Positions 22,995 through 34,406 of a DNA stretch of 64,000 nucleotides are shown here, piece by piece. Location of the stretch: the NCBI GenBank assembly GCA_015680685.1, contig MNCI01015561.1:1166328-1230327 (forward strand). The letters run 5' to 3'. The DNA comes from Gnetum montanum (taxonomy: Eukaryota; Streptophyta; Gnetopsida; Gnetales; Gnetaceae). The notes beneath the pieces were generated by a model. That model made no database searches, was not told where the DNA came from, and saw nothing but the letters and a program-made list of their open reading frames with translations. Both the position numbers and the translations under genes were made by a program. Within the stretch, counting starts at the first letter, position 1, and the number at the start of each line of letters is the position of its first letter.

Positions 22995-23857
22995 TGATGA
23001 GTGGCGAGGTACCCCTACACTCAACCATTCGAATACGAGCGTGTACACGTGATCCGGTCGAACTCCGTAGACTAAATGCCTTAACGCCACAAGAAACACT
23101 TGGGGTTAATCGTTTGTTGTCTTCCCAGGCTTGCTTGTATGTGTCACGGTGTATGGTTAAGTAAGTCTGAGGTATATGATTTTTTTGGTGTTTTTCGGTT
23201 TATCTCCTAAGCTATGAGGGAAAGGATTGAGAAACTACCTAACTCTAACTAATGTCCTAAGTCTAAATTAACTAGCATCAGCATCCGTTCCAACTTACCA
23301 GACACACCCTGAACTATGCAACTGTGGCTNNNNNNNNNNNNNNNNNNNNNNNNNNNNNNNNNNNNNNNNNNNNNNNNNNNNNNNNNNNNNNNNNNNNNNN
23401 NNNNNNNNNNNNNNNNNNNNNNNNNNNNNNNNNNNNNNNNNNNNNNNNNNNNNNNNNNNNNNNNNNNNNNNNNNNNNNNNNNNNNNNNNNNNNNNNNNNN
23501 NNNNNNNNNNNNNNNNNNNNNNNNNNNNNNNNNNNNNNNNNNNNNNNNACCATGTACTGCAAGGTTTATCCAATCAAGTTCGTCTTTATTACCGTACACA
23601 ACTTGTGTTCAGGTTACAAAGTTGCTCGAATAAAGAGCCGTTCACTCTAGGACTCCTACTGCGGGCACATGGGAAATTAATCTAACTCTGGAGTGTTCAA
23701 ACTACCAGAGCTTCGCTACTTCTAGCCAGGATTGGGAAATGAAGGGAGTGCCACCTCTTATTTATAGATATGGTGGCGGACCACGATATCGCGTACGCGA
23801 TATCGCAGGGAAAGACGCGATATCGTGGCGGCCGCGATATCGCGTAGCGTCTCATCA
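22995..23857 (-). mobile_element. Solo LTR A3 (family A)
   Basis: A complete family-A LTR in reverse orientation (TGATGAGTGGCGAG to TCTCATCA as read on the plus strand) flanked by CTTTC at 22990-22994 and 23858-23862. The element sequence continues uninterrupted on either side, so it is a solo LTR from recombination. A run of n occupies 23330-23548. GATATCGCG palindromes lie near its right end. Confidence 0.92.
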
Positions 23858-24969
23858 CTTTCTAAATAAGAACTATAACGAATCGGTGACTTGGTATTTC
23901 TCAAACTAAGGAAGGACTCAAGGATTGAAAAGGGTGTGACTTCAAGGGAACTTGATGCATTTTTGTGGCCATTCTCTTGGGTTCTTGGATGTTTTCTTCT
24001 TGAGTTTTCTTACTGTTCCGATGTTACCCAATCATCGGGAAGTTGAGCTAATAAAAATAAGAAGTCTTTGCATGGTGTGGTTTTCATGCATTAACACATA
24101 AAACAAAAAAAAAGAAAAGAAAAAAGTGAGAATTCAAAGCACACCCCTTAGACAAAAGAATCCCTTGGGCTACAAGCACTAGTTATGGAACTCAAAATAA
24201 AAATGTTCCCTCTAACTAAGGCCCTTCTCGCTTCCCATTCTCTCCTCATTTGTTTCATCGGAATGGTGGTGGCTCTTGGGGAAGGCATTCTTGTTATTCA
24301 AGGGGATGGATTAGCCAAATGCATTGATGCAAAGTCACTGGATGTGGTTGGTTTGAGGCCATAGTTGGAATGAGATTTTCTAATTCACATTAATCATGAA
24401 ACACATAAGGAGCTGTACACCACCTTGTTCTTGGGATTCCATTCCATTCTCTTCTCTCCACCCTTCTCTCCATTTTTCACCTCATTGCTGATTGTATCAT
24501 TAGTGTATATTTTGGTGGATGCATTGTTTTCTTTTTGGTAAATTCTTGCAGTTAAGACTTTAACTCTTATTCCAAATGACATTCCTATAGCCTACGAACT
24601 CTTTGAATGTGGGTTTGTTAGGGCATTAAGGGCATGAGCCTGCTTTAGGGAGGACCCACTGATATTCCTATTTGATGCACCAGTTAATTCTTTTCCCCTA
24701 ACATTTTCGCAATCTATTTTATTTTGTTGATTTCCATTTTTCCATCCACTTCACTGACATTACAGTTGTCTCTTTTTCTCCATCTTCCTTGTTCCTTATC
24801 CTTTCTCCATTCTATTGCTACCGGAGATTCACTCTTAGTCATGGGGGTCCTGGTCCAATTTTTTCGATTTTCTCCTAACCCCTATACCTTCGGTAGTCCT
24901 CATTCATATACCTTCAGATTTGTATCATCCATACCACAACCCAGCCAATGGACCTTTTACCAAAGCAAG

Positions 24970-25029
24970 GTATCAATTACATGATGATTCAATTATCCTT
25001 GCTAATACAAGACTGTGTTGTGTGTGTAG
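24970..25029 (+). other. Putative leader intron in the A1 3' region
   Basis: Donor CAAAGCAAG|GTATCA and acceptor TGTGTGTAG|ATC. The same boundaries occur in A4 (44139-44199, minus strand), despite differences inside. It corresponds in place to the leader introns before ORF3 of B and C. Confidence 0.45.
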
Positions 25030-25032
25030 ATC

Positions 25033-25134
25033 ATGATCATGCAACAACAGACTGGATCTGGAGGAAACACTTGGAATGGAGTGGTGCTGAAACAGCTATG
25101 CACAGAGCAAGATCGGTGGCATGCTTACGAATGA
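25033..25134 (+). CDS. Short conserved ORF in the A1 3' region (33 aa)
   Basis: Begins two codons after the putative acceptor with MIMQQQTGSGGNTWNG and ends WHAYE. The A4 counterpart reads MTIIQQRIGSGGNTWNG, with differences mostly at silent or conservative sites over 20 codons. It sits where B and C start ORF3, so it may be the stub of a deleted ORF3 or a separate leader peptide. No function is known to me. Confidence 0.4.
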   Translation: MIMQQQTGSGGNTWNGVVLKQLCTEQDRWHAYE

Positions 25135-25395
25135 ACAACAAAAGGCGCAATCTTGGCGTTGGCAACAGCAACACTTCTTTCTCTCTCTCTCTCTTTCTAA
25201 ACTACCAACTAAGGCCTGATGTCAAATGTAAAAGGTGTTCACCCTTGTTGTCATGAACGCTAGTTTTGTTGTGTCTTGTAATGATGATCCATTCACATGT
25301 CATCCCATTAGTTCCATTTTGAGTCAATAATCCCATACCTTCCCAATATTATTGTAAGGAACTCGAGGATGAGTTTTCATTCAATCATGGGGATA

Positions 25396-26191
25396 TGATG
25401 GGACACGATATCGCATTGTACCCCACGATATCGCGTACACGATATCGCGGTCCGCTGCCAAGTCTGTAAATAAGAGGCGGCTCTCCATTGTTTCTCATCT
25501 AGGCCTAGACCATAGTGAAACTCTAGCAGTTTTACCTCTCCAGAGATAGATTAATTTCCATGTGCCCGCAGTAGGAACTCCAAAGTGAACGGATCTTTAT
25601 TCGAGCAGACATTGTACTTGAACACAAGTTTGTGTATGGAAATAAAGACAAACCTCTTGGATAAACCTTGCAGTGCATGGAATAGGATAATTAGGACTTT
25701 ATTTACTGTTATTTATTATTTTTCATTTAAATTATTTATTAGTAATTAAATCTCTCTCAACCCTTCTCTCCTAGTTAAGTGCCTCAGTACAACCACTTTG
25801 AGCATGTGCGTTATGCTTGGTGATCCCAGCAATGACTAGCATTTGGTAACCAAGGTTGCATCGGTTTAAGGTGTGAATGGTAAGTGGGAACAGATGCTGA
25901 TGCTAGGTTAATTAAGGCTTAGATTAGTTAGTTAAAGTTAATCAATTAGTCTCTTCACCCTTCACCTCAATAGCATAGGAGATAAAATAGAAAAACTATA
26001 AAAATCATATACCTCAGACTTACTTAACCACACAACTATGACAACTACAAGTAAGTCTGGGAAGACAATGAATGATTAACCCTAAGTGTTCCATAAGGCG
26101 TGTAGGCACTTAGTTTGTGGAGTTCGACAAGATCGCATGTGCTATGCTTGTATTCATATGGTTGAGTGTAGAGGTACCTCGCCACTCATCA
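25396..26191 (+). repeat. 3' LTR of A1
   Basis: 796 bp, TGATGGGACACG to CACTCATCA. TATA-like TGTAAATA at about 25466. U3 has CGATATCGC motifs and R/U5 has the conserved CTCTCAACCCTTCTC block. It retains the roughly 98 bp missing from the 5' LTR. Confidence 0.9.
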
Positions 26192-27850
26192 CCTTCCATG
26201 ACTCCTATGCTTTCTACAACATTGAAAGTGGGTGGAAAAAGCTTAAACTCTTTTCTAGGACACTAATCGATAAAGCCCAAGTGTGGTATAAATCATTGAG
26301 ACTGAATTCAATCTAACGATGGTCCATAATGCTAGAACTTTTCAACAAGAAATACCAAACCTATGCAAGGGTGTCCAGCCTAAGGAGACAGATCCAAGAG
26401 TGGAAGCAAGAACAACATGAACCCTTGGACATGGCCTTAGATAGATATTATGCCTTACTGAATAGATGCCTAGGCCATGATTTCTCCAAGGAGAGGCAAC
26501 CTTTCCACATCATAGATGAACTTTGTAATGAAACAAGGGAGACCCTTAGGATGTATGCCCCAGGGCAATTATATGAGCTTCAAGTCCATTAGATCTGAGA
26601 GCTAATCAAGTGTGTGGCCAAAGAAGAAGGAAAGATATGCAAATGGGAGAATATTGAGAAATATCATTGGGACCCAACTCTTCAATAGAAGGAGATCCAT
26701 ATCTATGCTATGAAGAAAGAGGTAGCTCTCGATAATGTGATTCCACAACAAATCTTGCCGACACAAAAGTCTATTGATGAACTTGAAGTAAAGTTTAATA
26801 GGATGTCTAGATGGATATATGAAAATATTACAACTCTCATTGAGACAGTCAACAAGAGGATCATGCAAAATAAGCCAGGAAATCACAATAAACAAAGGAT
26901 ACAAAACCAAGAAACAACTACGAATACTTTTTGGCAAATAGGAAAATTGACTAAAGAAAGTGAGGCTATAGACTTAGCCATAGATGAAGATAATGGATGT
27001 GAGATCTACATATATGACCATCTAAAGGGCCATTTCCCAGTCTTGTTACATCTACAAGAGTATTGGGTAGGTGCCTTAAATCTAAAGTTTGTGCAAAAGA
27101 ACATGCCTGAGAGATTTCCTCTCCCACAATGTAATTATAGACAATCCCACAACTGATCATACCATCCTAGGAGGACTTATTACCAACCTCAACATGGTCA
27201 TCAACCATAATGGCAACAACCACAGTCATGGGGGAGGCCACCACCAAATCAGCCGTATCCACCAAAGTTGCATGGATATTATGTTCAACATCCTATTTCT
27301 CCAACTAGTTCTACATCCACTACTTCAAATCGCCACTACCACTCTCCCGAGTACCATCAACCCATGACATCCCCTAAAGGATCATCACCTTGCACCTCTT
27401 ACCATCCATCCTACCCTTGATATCCTCCTACTCCACTACATTATAGGCCCTTACCAATGACACATGAAGATTCAACATCCCAATATCAACAAACGAATGC
27501 CACTTGTGTTGCGAATGTGCATAAACACACTAATACCAGTGGATCTCAACCATAACATATGAAACGTCCCTTCTGGAGGAAAGGTTGTAATTTGAAGCAA
27601 ATCATGCATGGACCCATCCTGTCATTCAGACCAGCACAATGCCAATCTAGTGCACCACATTCCTTTTCACAACTGACGTCCTCTGATCTTACACAAGGGC
27701 CACCATCCATCATTACTCCAATCCTAAACCCAAATAATGCATCTAATAGTTTAGGGAGACAAATAAATCCATGCATACCATGTCATGATCAAGGGTGAAA
27801 TTGTGGGCTAGACATCCATAATGTTAACATACCTCCTACCCTAATCTACC
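26192..27850 (+). pseudogene. Element B gag, C-terminal part
   Basis: Resumes with FHDSYAFYNIESGWKK immediately after the A1 3' LTR. Core motifs follow: FSRTLIDKAQVWY, MLELFNKKYQTYARVS, EPLDMALDRYYALLNRC and RETLRMYAPGQL. At about 26998 the knuckle-like block reads CEIYIYDHLKGHF, with only one Cys and the His of the family-A motif left. A Pro/Gln/Tyr/His-rich tail runs to about 27530, then remnants equivalent to FFRNKGC and similar tail blocks. Stops are few, so this gag is less decayed than that of C. Confidence 0.75.
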
Positions 27851-28525
27851 ATACATTTAACAATTAAGTATGTGACCAACAATTTTTTCTACCTAGCCAT
27901 CGCACCACTAACAAAAACCTAGTGGCTAGGGCATGAACAGTTACCAATGTTTCATACATGCATGGATCGTATTTATCCACTTATCAATCCTTGTCATGGC
28001 CAAAGGGCCAAATGTTTAGTTGTAGGGGTTACCCCCCATTCTAGACTTTAGGATTGTTAAGTGTTTTTCATCTTTTTCTTTTATAATTTTTTGTCATTTC
28101 ACTATTTCTTGATCCAATTTTTCCTATTTTTTCCTATTTTTTCTAGTTCTTGTTTCTATTTTCTTTATTGTGTAATCTCACTTGTGAATAAAAAAATCAT
28201 GTTGCCCATTGAGATGAGGTTTTCTCCATGTTGTCAAGTCATAAGGGACTAATTATTTGGACATTGAGACCATGACATCCATTCCCCCATTCCATTAATA
28301 AGAGGTTCTTAGTCTGGTCATAATGACATCCTTTTTCACCATGAGACTAAAAATAACTTCATAATCATTCTGTCCAGACAGAAGTGTGCAAGAACCAAGG
28401 TGGAATGTCAAGGGTGTGACATCAAGCGGATTTGTGGATTCTCTTTGGCCACTTCTATATGTTCTATCATGTTGCTAGGGTTGTAACCATATCCTTGTAG
28501 ATCTAACAAAAAATGGAAGTAAGAG
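27851..28525 (+). other. Element B region bridging the deleted pol
   Basis: No RT, RNase H or integrase motif. The phrase GTCATGGCCAAAGGGCC (about 27993) aligns with the post-pol region of C (about 6678), so the sequence passes from the gag tail straight to the 3' region. It includes T-rich runs (28060-28170) and the conserved GACATC-AGCGGATTTG block near 28415. Confidence 0.6.
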
Positions 28526-29323
28526 TGATGGGACGCGATATCGCATGGGCCGCGATATCGCTTCAGCCCCTGCAATATCGCGTACGCGATATCGCAGCCC
28601 ATCGCCTTGTCTATAAATAAGATGTGGCTTTCCCTTGTAAGATCATCTAGATCTAGACCCTTAGCCAACTCTGGTAGTTTTACCATTCTAGAGATAGAAT
28701 AATTTCCATGTGCTCGTAGTAGGAGTCTCAAAGTGAACGGATCTTTATTCGAGCAAATTGTACCTGAGCACACATTTGTCTACGGAAATAAAGATAAACT
28801 TTTTGATAAACCTTGCAACATGTGGACTAAGCTAAATAGGAATTAATTAATGTTAAATGCTTAATTACTTTCTTAGATAATTAATCTCTCTCAACCCTCA
28901 ACTCCTAGTTAAGTGCATTCAGTATGACCGCTTCGAGCACGTGTGCTACGCTTGGTAACCTAGTAACAAATAGCGTTTGGTAATCCCAATAGCGTTGCCC
29001 TAGTTCAGGGTGTGTACAACAAGTGGGAATGGATACTAATGCTAGGATGATTAAAGCTTAGTTAGTGAAAGTTAGTTACTTAGTCTCTTCACCCTTTTCT
29101 CTCTTATCATAGGTGATAAAAAGATAAAAGACATAAAAATCATATACCTCAAACTTACTTAACCATACAACCATGAAAATACAAGTAAGTCTAGAAAGAC
29201 AACAATTGATTAACCTTAAGTGTTCCATAAGGTGCGTAAGCACTTAGTGCTTGGAGTTCGATCAGATCACATGTGAGATGCTCGTATTCATATGGTTGAG
29301 TGTAGGGGTACCTCACCTCATCA
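28526..29323 (+). mobile_element. Solo LTR A2 (family A)
   Basis: 798 bp, TGATGGGACGCG to CACCTCATCA, with TATAAATA at 28612-28619 and strong GATATCGCG palindromes at 28530-28595. Flanking 5-mers are AAGAG (28521-28525) and ACGAG (29324-29328), differing at one base. The B sequence continues on both sides. Confidence 0.88.
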
Positions 29324-30195
29324 ACGAGTAATCTAAAATGGTACTGAATAAACTTCTGTGGGTCCCACTGGAAAGACATGTACCCATGCCTAAAGGTTGG
29401 TGGCTTCTTAGAATCGAGAAAAAACAAAAAAACATGTGCCATAATAAAGCTCCTCCTTGGACAAAACGCCAAGTAATGTTACTCCTCACAACTATGATAG
29501 TCTTATGGTTGTCTGCTGACGTGATGAAATGATGTGATGTCATTGCAATGTGGTTTGGACTTGGTTCAAATCTTGGAAAGAAGGACTCATGATTCTTTAA
29601 TCATCAATAATACATAAGGTTTCATTGTAACCATGGTAAGACACCTCATGTCCCAATTTCTACAATCCTCTCTACAGTCCATCTCATCTTGTTGTCTAGG
29701 TGATCATAACTTGTGGTTTTGTGTGACATAGAGTTATTATCTCCAATTTGTGGTTTTAACATGTGTGTTTTGTTTCATAAGTATGCGTTGCATTCAACCC
29801 CTTTGTGCCTACGAGCATTTTTAGGTGTAGTTACACAAGGGCATCATAGGTTAGAGCCTACTTTAGGGAGAACCCACTTATGTAACTTTTGTGACTTATA
29901 TTGTTTGACACAACCACATCATTATTTACCTTCCAAGTGCTCAATTGGTATATTTTTTCATTTCCCTTATACTATAATTGATCTATTTCACAACATCAAT
30001 TTAACACCCTTTTTCTTATCTCTTCCAACGCTTTTCACATCAACGACTCCACCTTCTTACACTTCCAATGCCTCAAAATGATTTTCCACTTACCCAGAAC
30101 TATGAACCTAAACTTAAACCTTCCAACCAATCACAGAGCTTCATTTTTCATACCTAGCTATCCCATTTGGTGCTTATTCATGGACCCCAATGTTA
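29324..30195 (+). other. Element B 3' region before ORF3
   Basis: Shares the block GGGCATCATAGGTTAGAGCCTACTTTAGGG (near 29842) with A and C. One open stretch (29713-30081) has no recognisable product and is not conserved in the other families. Confidence 0.55.
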
Positions 30196-30276
30196 ACTAC
30201 TCGACGTTGGGTCGGATCCAATGTCGAATACCCAATGTCAAGTCACTCAAACCTATATATATATTAACCCCACAGT
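30196..30276 (+). promoter_or_regulatory. U3-like internal promoter candidate upstream of ORF3 (element B)
   Basis: TACTCGACGTTGG (30198-30210) and GAATACCCAATGTCAA (about 30226-30241) repeat the motifs TACTCGATGTTGG and GATACCCAATATCAA of this element's own LTR U3 (33768-33811). An extended TATATATATATTAA (30264-30277) follows. ORF3 starts about 540 bp downstream. The arrangement parallels element C, but with B's own U3 motif. Confidence 0.5.
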
Positions 30277-30500
30277 GCCCAAACGTCATTTTCATCATTT
30301 TTTGCTAGGGGAGTTGTTCAAATTTTCTCTCGTGACTCAAAGCTCTACGAACCCATTTTCCACTTGCAATATTTGTCTCTCTACTACTCTAATTTCTATG
30401 TTGTTTGAACCTATCTAAACCCAGAGTGATCAAGTTAGTCGTGGGGATGCTTACATGGAAAACTTGTTCCAATTTTTTATAATTTTCTATTGCCCAAAAG

Positions 30501-30813
30501 GTATTATAATGGTAAGAGTGTTAAAAAATTTAGGCATTATCATGAATAATCAATCGTATTAATGCTAGAAACCTTAATTTTTCCATCTAAGGGATCACAA
30601 CCATCATAACAAGCCACACATAAGATAAAAGAAATCAACTATGTAAGGTCGTACAAGGAGATAGATACTTTTTGGGGATTTTTCTTGAAAATTTTTGTAA
30701 CTCTGAAGTCATATGAACTAAGAACTTAAGGAACTAAGATAACAAGTAAGGTATAGGTTGATTAATAATAAAGAATACAACCTTAGTAACACTTGATCTT
30801 TGCTTGATTGCAG
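30501..30813 (+). other. Putative leader intron before ORF3 (element B)
   Basis: Donor CCCAAAAG|GTATTA at 30500/30501 and acceptor TTGATTGCAG|ATG at 30813/30814. Compare 8069-8370 in element C. Confidence 0.5.
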
Positions 30814-33550
30814 ATGGCCCCAAAAAGAGGTGCACGAGGAGAACCTTCACAAAGAGTAGCTAAGCATCCACGTGGTAGCCAAGGTCAACAAGGTGAACAT
30901 GTAGAACATGAAGACTAGGAAGCCCAATCATTTAGCATTCATCAAGAGGCTGCTACTTCTAGATAGTCAGTCTAAGGAGAGGCTGCAGAATCGCCAGCTC
31001 CCATGTAGGGACAACTTCTCACTTTACCCCCTGATTGCCTTGTGGCCCTTCAAGAAAAGTCCACATTGACCATGGTCATAGTGGAGATGAACTTCACACC
31101 ATTTATGAAATTTTCCCCAAAACCAATTTGAATGTAACTTAAGGCATCACCTTTGTGGCTTATTCTTTCATACAATGGCGAGCGATACCTTGGTAAAACT
31201 TATCAATTCTAGCACAACAAAGATGAGGGCACCACTATCAAAATTTGTGGAGTTAATGTCTCTTTCTCAGTCAAGGCAATTGCAGCTACTCTAAATTTGT
31301 TGAACGAAGGGGCTAAGGTAGCCCATTTATCCATCAGATCTAACCCTAATATCAAAAAAACTGTGGCTGAAATGGATGTATGGCAAAGAAGATAAAACAT
31401 ATAATAAACTAACTTTGGAGGAGATGACATATTTCAAGATTAGTACATACGATCTATTTCCCACCAAAGGGCTTAACTAAATTTCAACATATGCGACCAA
31501 AAAAAGTGCTATCTTAATAGGCAAATATGTCGCCAATCTTCCCCAATTCTACTTCACTAAAATTCAACAATGATTCGAAGAGAAAAAGGCAAGAAAGCCA
31601 ACACTCCCATTCCCTTTCCTAATTAGGAAGCTATGCAAATGCACTAGAATCCTAGGATATATGAATGAAATTCCTAAAAAGGCTCAAAATGTCTCCTTCG
31701 TCAAACTCCTCAAACCTGCAACACCAAGAAAAGATCTTGATGAAGAGCAAGAGCTAGAGAAGGAAGCAAAGCCAAAAGTAAAAGTACAACATGAGCCTAA
31801 ACAACACCCAAAAACACAAGCTCCACCACCACAACCATAAGATTACAAACCTTCAATGATCCATCTCCAGAAAATTGTTGAAGTTTTCAGTTGGGGAAGC
31901 AAAGATGAGTCCAATCTCTTCAAGGTAATCAATGATGCCATACAGCTCACTATTTTAGCCAATCCAACAAGGGGGAGATCATATTATAATCAGAAGAAGG
32001 ATCCTAGTGGTCTAGGCAAACCTCTAGGAATGTCGCATCCTTTCGGGTAATGCTCGAAATTGGAGAAGGTGCCACTGTTATGGTAATGCAACATGAGGAT
32101 ACAACAGGTGTAGCAAAAGTGATCATGGATCATATTAAAAAATCATTCGATGTGCCTATTGTGCCTCCAATAGATCTTACTGGAACCAGAGATGCGTAGA
32201 TGCTAGTTGGGACTTTGATGACTCCTGCGGTGCATGAGGATGTATTAGACCGACTGCTGCAGATGGGGCAAGTGATGACTACTTTATTTGACATCCCCAG
32301 TGATGTCACTGCAATACAATCAAACCTCATCACCACTAAAGGAAAGTTGATCATGGTTGAAGTCAAGGTAAACATGCAGAAGTAAAAGTGTAAAGATTAC
32401 AACAAGGGCTAGTTGTCCTGAGAGTCAAACGATGGGATCCTGCTCATTTTGTTATGCCTGACCAGCTAGAACAATTCAAGATAGAGCAACTGGCCAAGCT
32501 AACTAAGGAAAGCATAGCTGCAAAACAAGAAAAAGAGAAAGTGGTCTAGAATGCCTCTATTGCTGATGCACAGTCCCACGCGTACAAAAAGGCATTGACC
32601 ACTACACAAGAAGAAAACAAGCAACTCACCATTGAGAATTCAAGGTTGACCATAGTTGAAAAGCAAAAGAATATTCTAGAGGAAATTTTACACCAATTGA
32701 GGGAACAACTTGTGAGGGTCAACTAGGACATTAATAGATTAACTAGAGAAAACAGGACCGTCTCAATGGAGGAGGTCCATGCTATTCGACAAAAATCAGC
32801 AATAGAAATCAATGCATGGTAGAATGAGACCAAAAAGCATGAGAAGTTAAAGCAACACTTCCATGACCAAGTAGGCATATATAAATAAATAAATAAATAA
32901 GAGATCTAGATGGCTAAAGCCCACATTAGATCCTTGTTAGCATAAAATCCTGTGTGGCATCCAATTTTGGATAGCTATGCCTTGGTCCACCAAGTAGAAG
33001 TAAAAAATAAAGACCTACAGATTGAAAATCTAAAAAAATACATGGCATTGGCTAACCTCAGATATGCCAACCTTGCCATGTTAATAGCAAGTCAACCTTA
33101 GAATGAGTTAGAGAAGCAAATAGTGACCACATATGCATTGTATGAAAAAGAGTGTGTAGATCGGAAAGATGGTTTGCAGAAGTTGCATGTGGCAAACTTG
33201 AAATTGGAAGTGGTTAAAGCTAGCTACCATGGATAGAAGGATGTTGCCTCAAACTTAGCTAGGATATTAACAAATTATCAAGAATTTAGAGAAAAAGCTA
33301 AGGCCTTTGAGGAAGAACAATGGTAGTTTGCGGCCTGGTACATGAAGGTCAATCAAATGTTTCCGTAGCTGCCATATCCTTGGGACATACTGGTGCTAGC
33401 ATGTATCGGCTTAGTAGCCTGGATGATACACAACCCAAGGATGGAAGAAGAAAAGTTGTAGGCATTGCTTGATCACTACAAATTTTACAAGCCTGGCAAC
33501 AAAGGGAAGTGCCTGATGGAAGAGCCGCCGCCTTCAAGCACTACATGAGT
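30814..33550 (+). pseudogene. Element B ORF3: coiled-coil third-ORF remnant
   Basis: Starts MAPKRGARGEPSQR at 30814. A central block containing GVNVSFSVKAIAATLNLL (about 31240) recalls the 'putative plant transposon protein' domain found in extra ORFs of Athila-type elements; that match is from memory of the family and is tentative. A Lys/Gln/Pro linker with PKVKVQHEP lies near 31770. From 32390 to 33330 there is a long Glu/Lys/Leu-rich heptad region (for example LEQFKIEQLAKLTKE and LTIVEKQKNILEE), then LANLRYANLAMLI. It ends near 33547. It has scattered stops, mostly TAG for CAG, and at least one frameshift. No signal peptide or membrane span was seen. Confidence 0.65.
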
Positions 33551-33726
33551 TTCCCAATTTTTATCTTATAACATTATGTCTACATTTTTGTAACCACCAC
33601 TGTAGCATGTAAGAGTCAATTTTTTTTCCTGTTATTTAAGTCAGTCAATAATCTCATACCTTCCCAATTTTTTGTAAAGAACTTGTTTCTCATTTGGTTC
33701 AACTCAAGGATTAGTTTTCATTTAGT

Positions 33727-34406
33727 CATGGGCGTATGATTAGTCATCATCTATCGACTCCGATATCAGATACCCAATATCAAAGCCCCAATATTAGATA
33801 CTCGATGTTGGAGCTAGGAAGTCATGTTAAATATCCAACATCATCTCCTCTGGACTAGCCTATAAATACAACACTTGGATGCATGGAGATGATAGCAATA
33901 AGAGAAGATAGTTTTAGTTCTCAATTTTTGATAGTTTTTCTTAGAGTTCTGTTATTCCCAGTGCATGCATGCAATGTGGTGTTTGTAATTGTATGGCACC
34001 GTTATTTGAGTGTGACGTACTTGGACACGTTACATGACTAGAAATAAAGATCGAGATTAGTTCCATCATTGCAGCATCCACTTAGATTATTATTGCTTTT
34101 AATCGTTAATTATTTATTGTTTCCTTTAGTTACCATTTCCATTTATTACTATTTACTATTCATGTCATTAAGCGGAACGAGTACACCTTAATCACGAGCA
34201 TTTAAGTGTAAGTACTTGGTAATCCAACAATGTATCATTTGACACACCCAATGATATATGCTCAGAAATCCTAAAAGTAGTCTCACAGAGTCTAAGATGT
34301 GTACGGACAATTAGGAGTGGATACTCATCACATGTAGGCTAGTTTAGATTTTACTCTCCATTGTCCAGTAGCTTAATTAATTCATCTCTTTGTCATCATT
34401 AAGAGT
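33727..34406 (+). repeat. PPT and truncated 3' LTR of element B
   Basis: PPT CATGGGCGTATGA, then an LTR from 33737 starting TGATTAGTCATC with TATAAATA at 33861-33868. It aligns with the 5' LTR up to CATCATTAAGAG. The final stretch of about 150 bp, including CTCATCA and the target duplication, is missing. Confidence 0.88.

Larger units (their letters stand above)
23863..25395 (+). other. A1 3' region, distal part, and PPT
   Basis: Continues from 22989 and matches 43783-45310 of A4 in reverse. There is no long ORF. A leader intron and a 33-codon ORF are described separately. The polypurine tract CATGGGGATATGA (25386-25398) abuts the LTR. Confidence 0.75.
18960..26191 (+). mobile_element. Element A1: family A, gag-protease only
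   Basis: 5' LTR 18960-19690, PBS, gag, start of protease, then a direct jump to the 3' region, PPT and 3' LTR 25396-26191. Target-site duplication CCTTC at 18955-18959 and 26192-26196, inside B's gag. Comparison with A4 shows that everything from just after the protease active site to the end of integrase is missing, with the junction at about 22606. A minus-strand solo LTR (A3) sits in the 3' region. It is a terminal-repeat-with-gag type of element and cannot move alone. Confidence 0.9.
17384..34406 (+). mobile_element. Element B: gag-and-ORF3 Athila-like element lacking pol
   Basis: 5' LTR 17384-18171, tRNA-Asp-type PBS, gag (split), 3' region, ORF3, PPT and a truncated 3' LTR (33737-34406). 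It is interrupted by A1 (18960-26191) and solo LTR A2 (28526-29323). RT, RNase H and integrase are absent between the gag tail near 27850 and the 3' region near 28000, so it would depend on pol from another element. It lies inside the minus-strand Helitron. Its 3' LTR stops abruptly at 34406, where sequence equivalent to the middle of the Helitron resumes. One deletion explains both losses. Confidence 0.85.

Noticed and set aside
23249-23650. Open frames on both strands across 23330-23548
   Set aside because: They exist only because the run of n contains no stop codons.
22995-23857. The 3' LTR of A1
   Set aside because: Orientation is reversed, it has its own TSD (CTTTC), and A1 continues to a proper 3' LTR at 25396.
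26602-26937. A 111-codon minus-strand ORF
   Set aside because: Antisense shadow of the element B gag.
29713-30081. A 122-codon plus-strand ORF
   Set aside because: It lies in the 3' region of B, has no recognisable domain and is not conserved in A or C.
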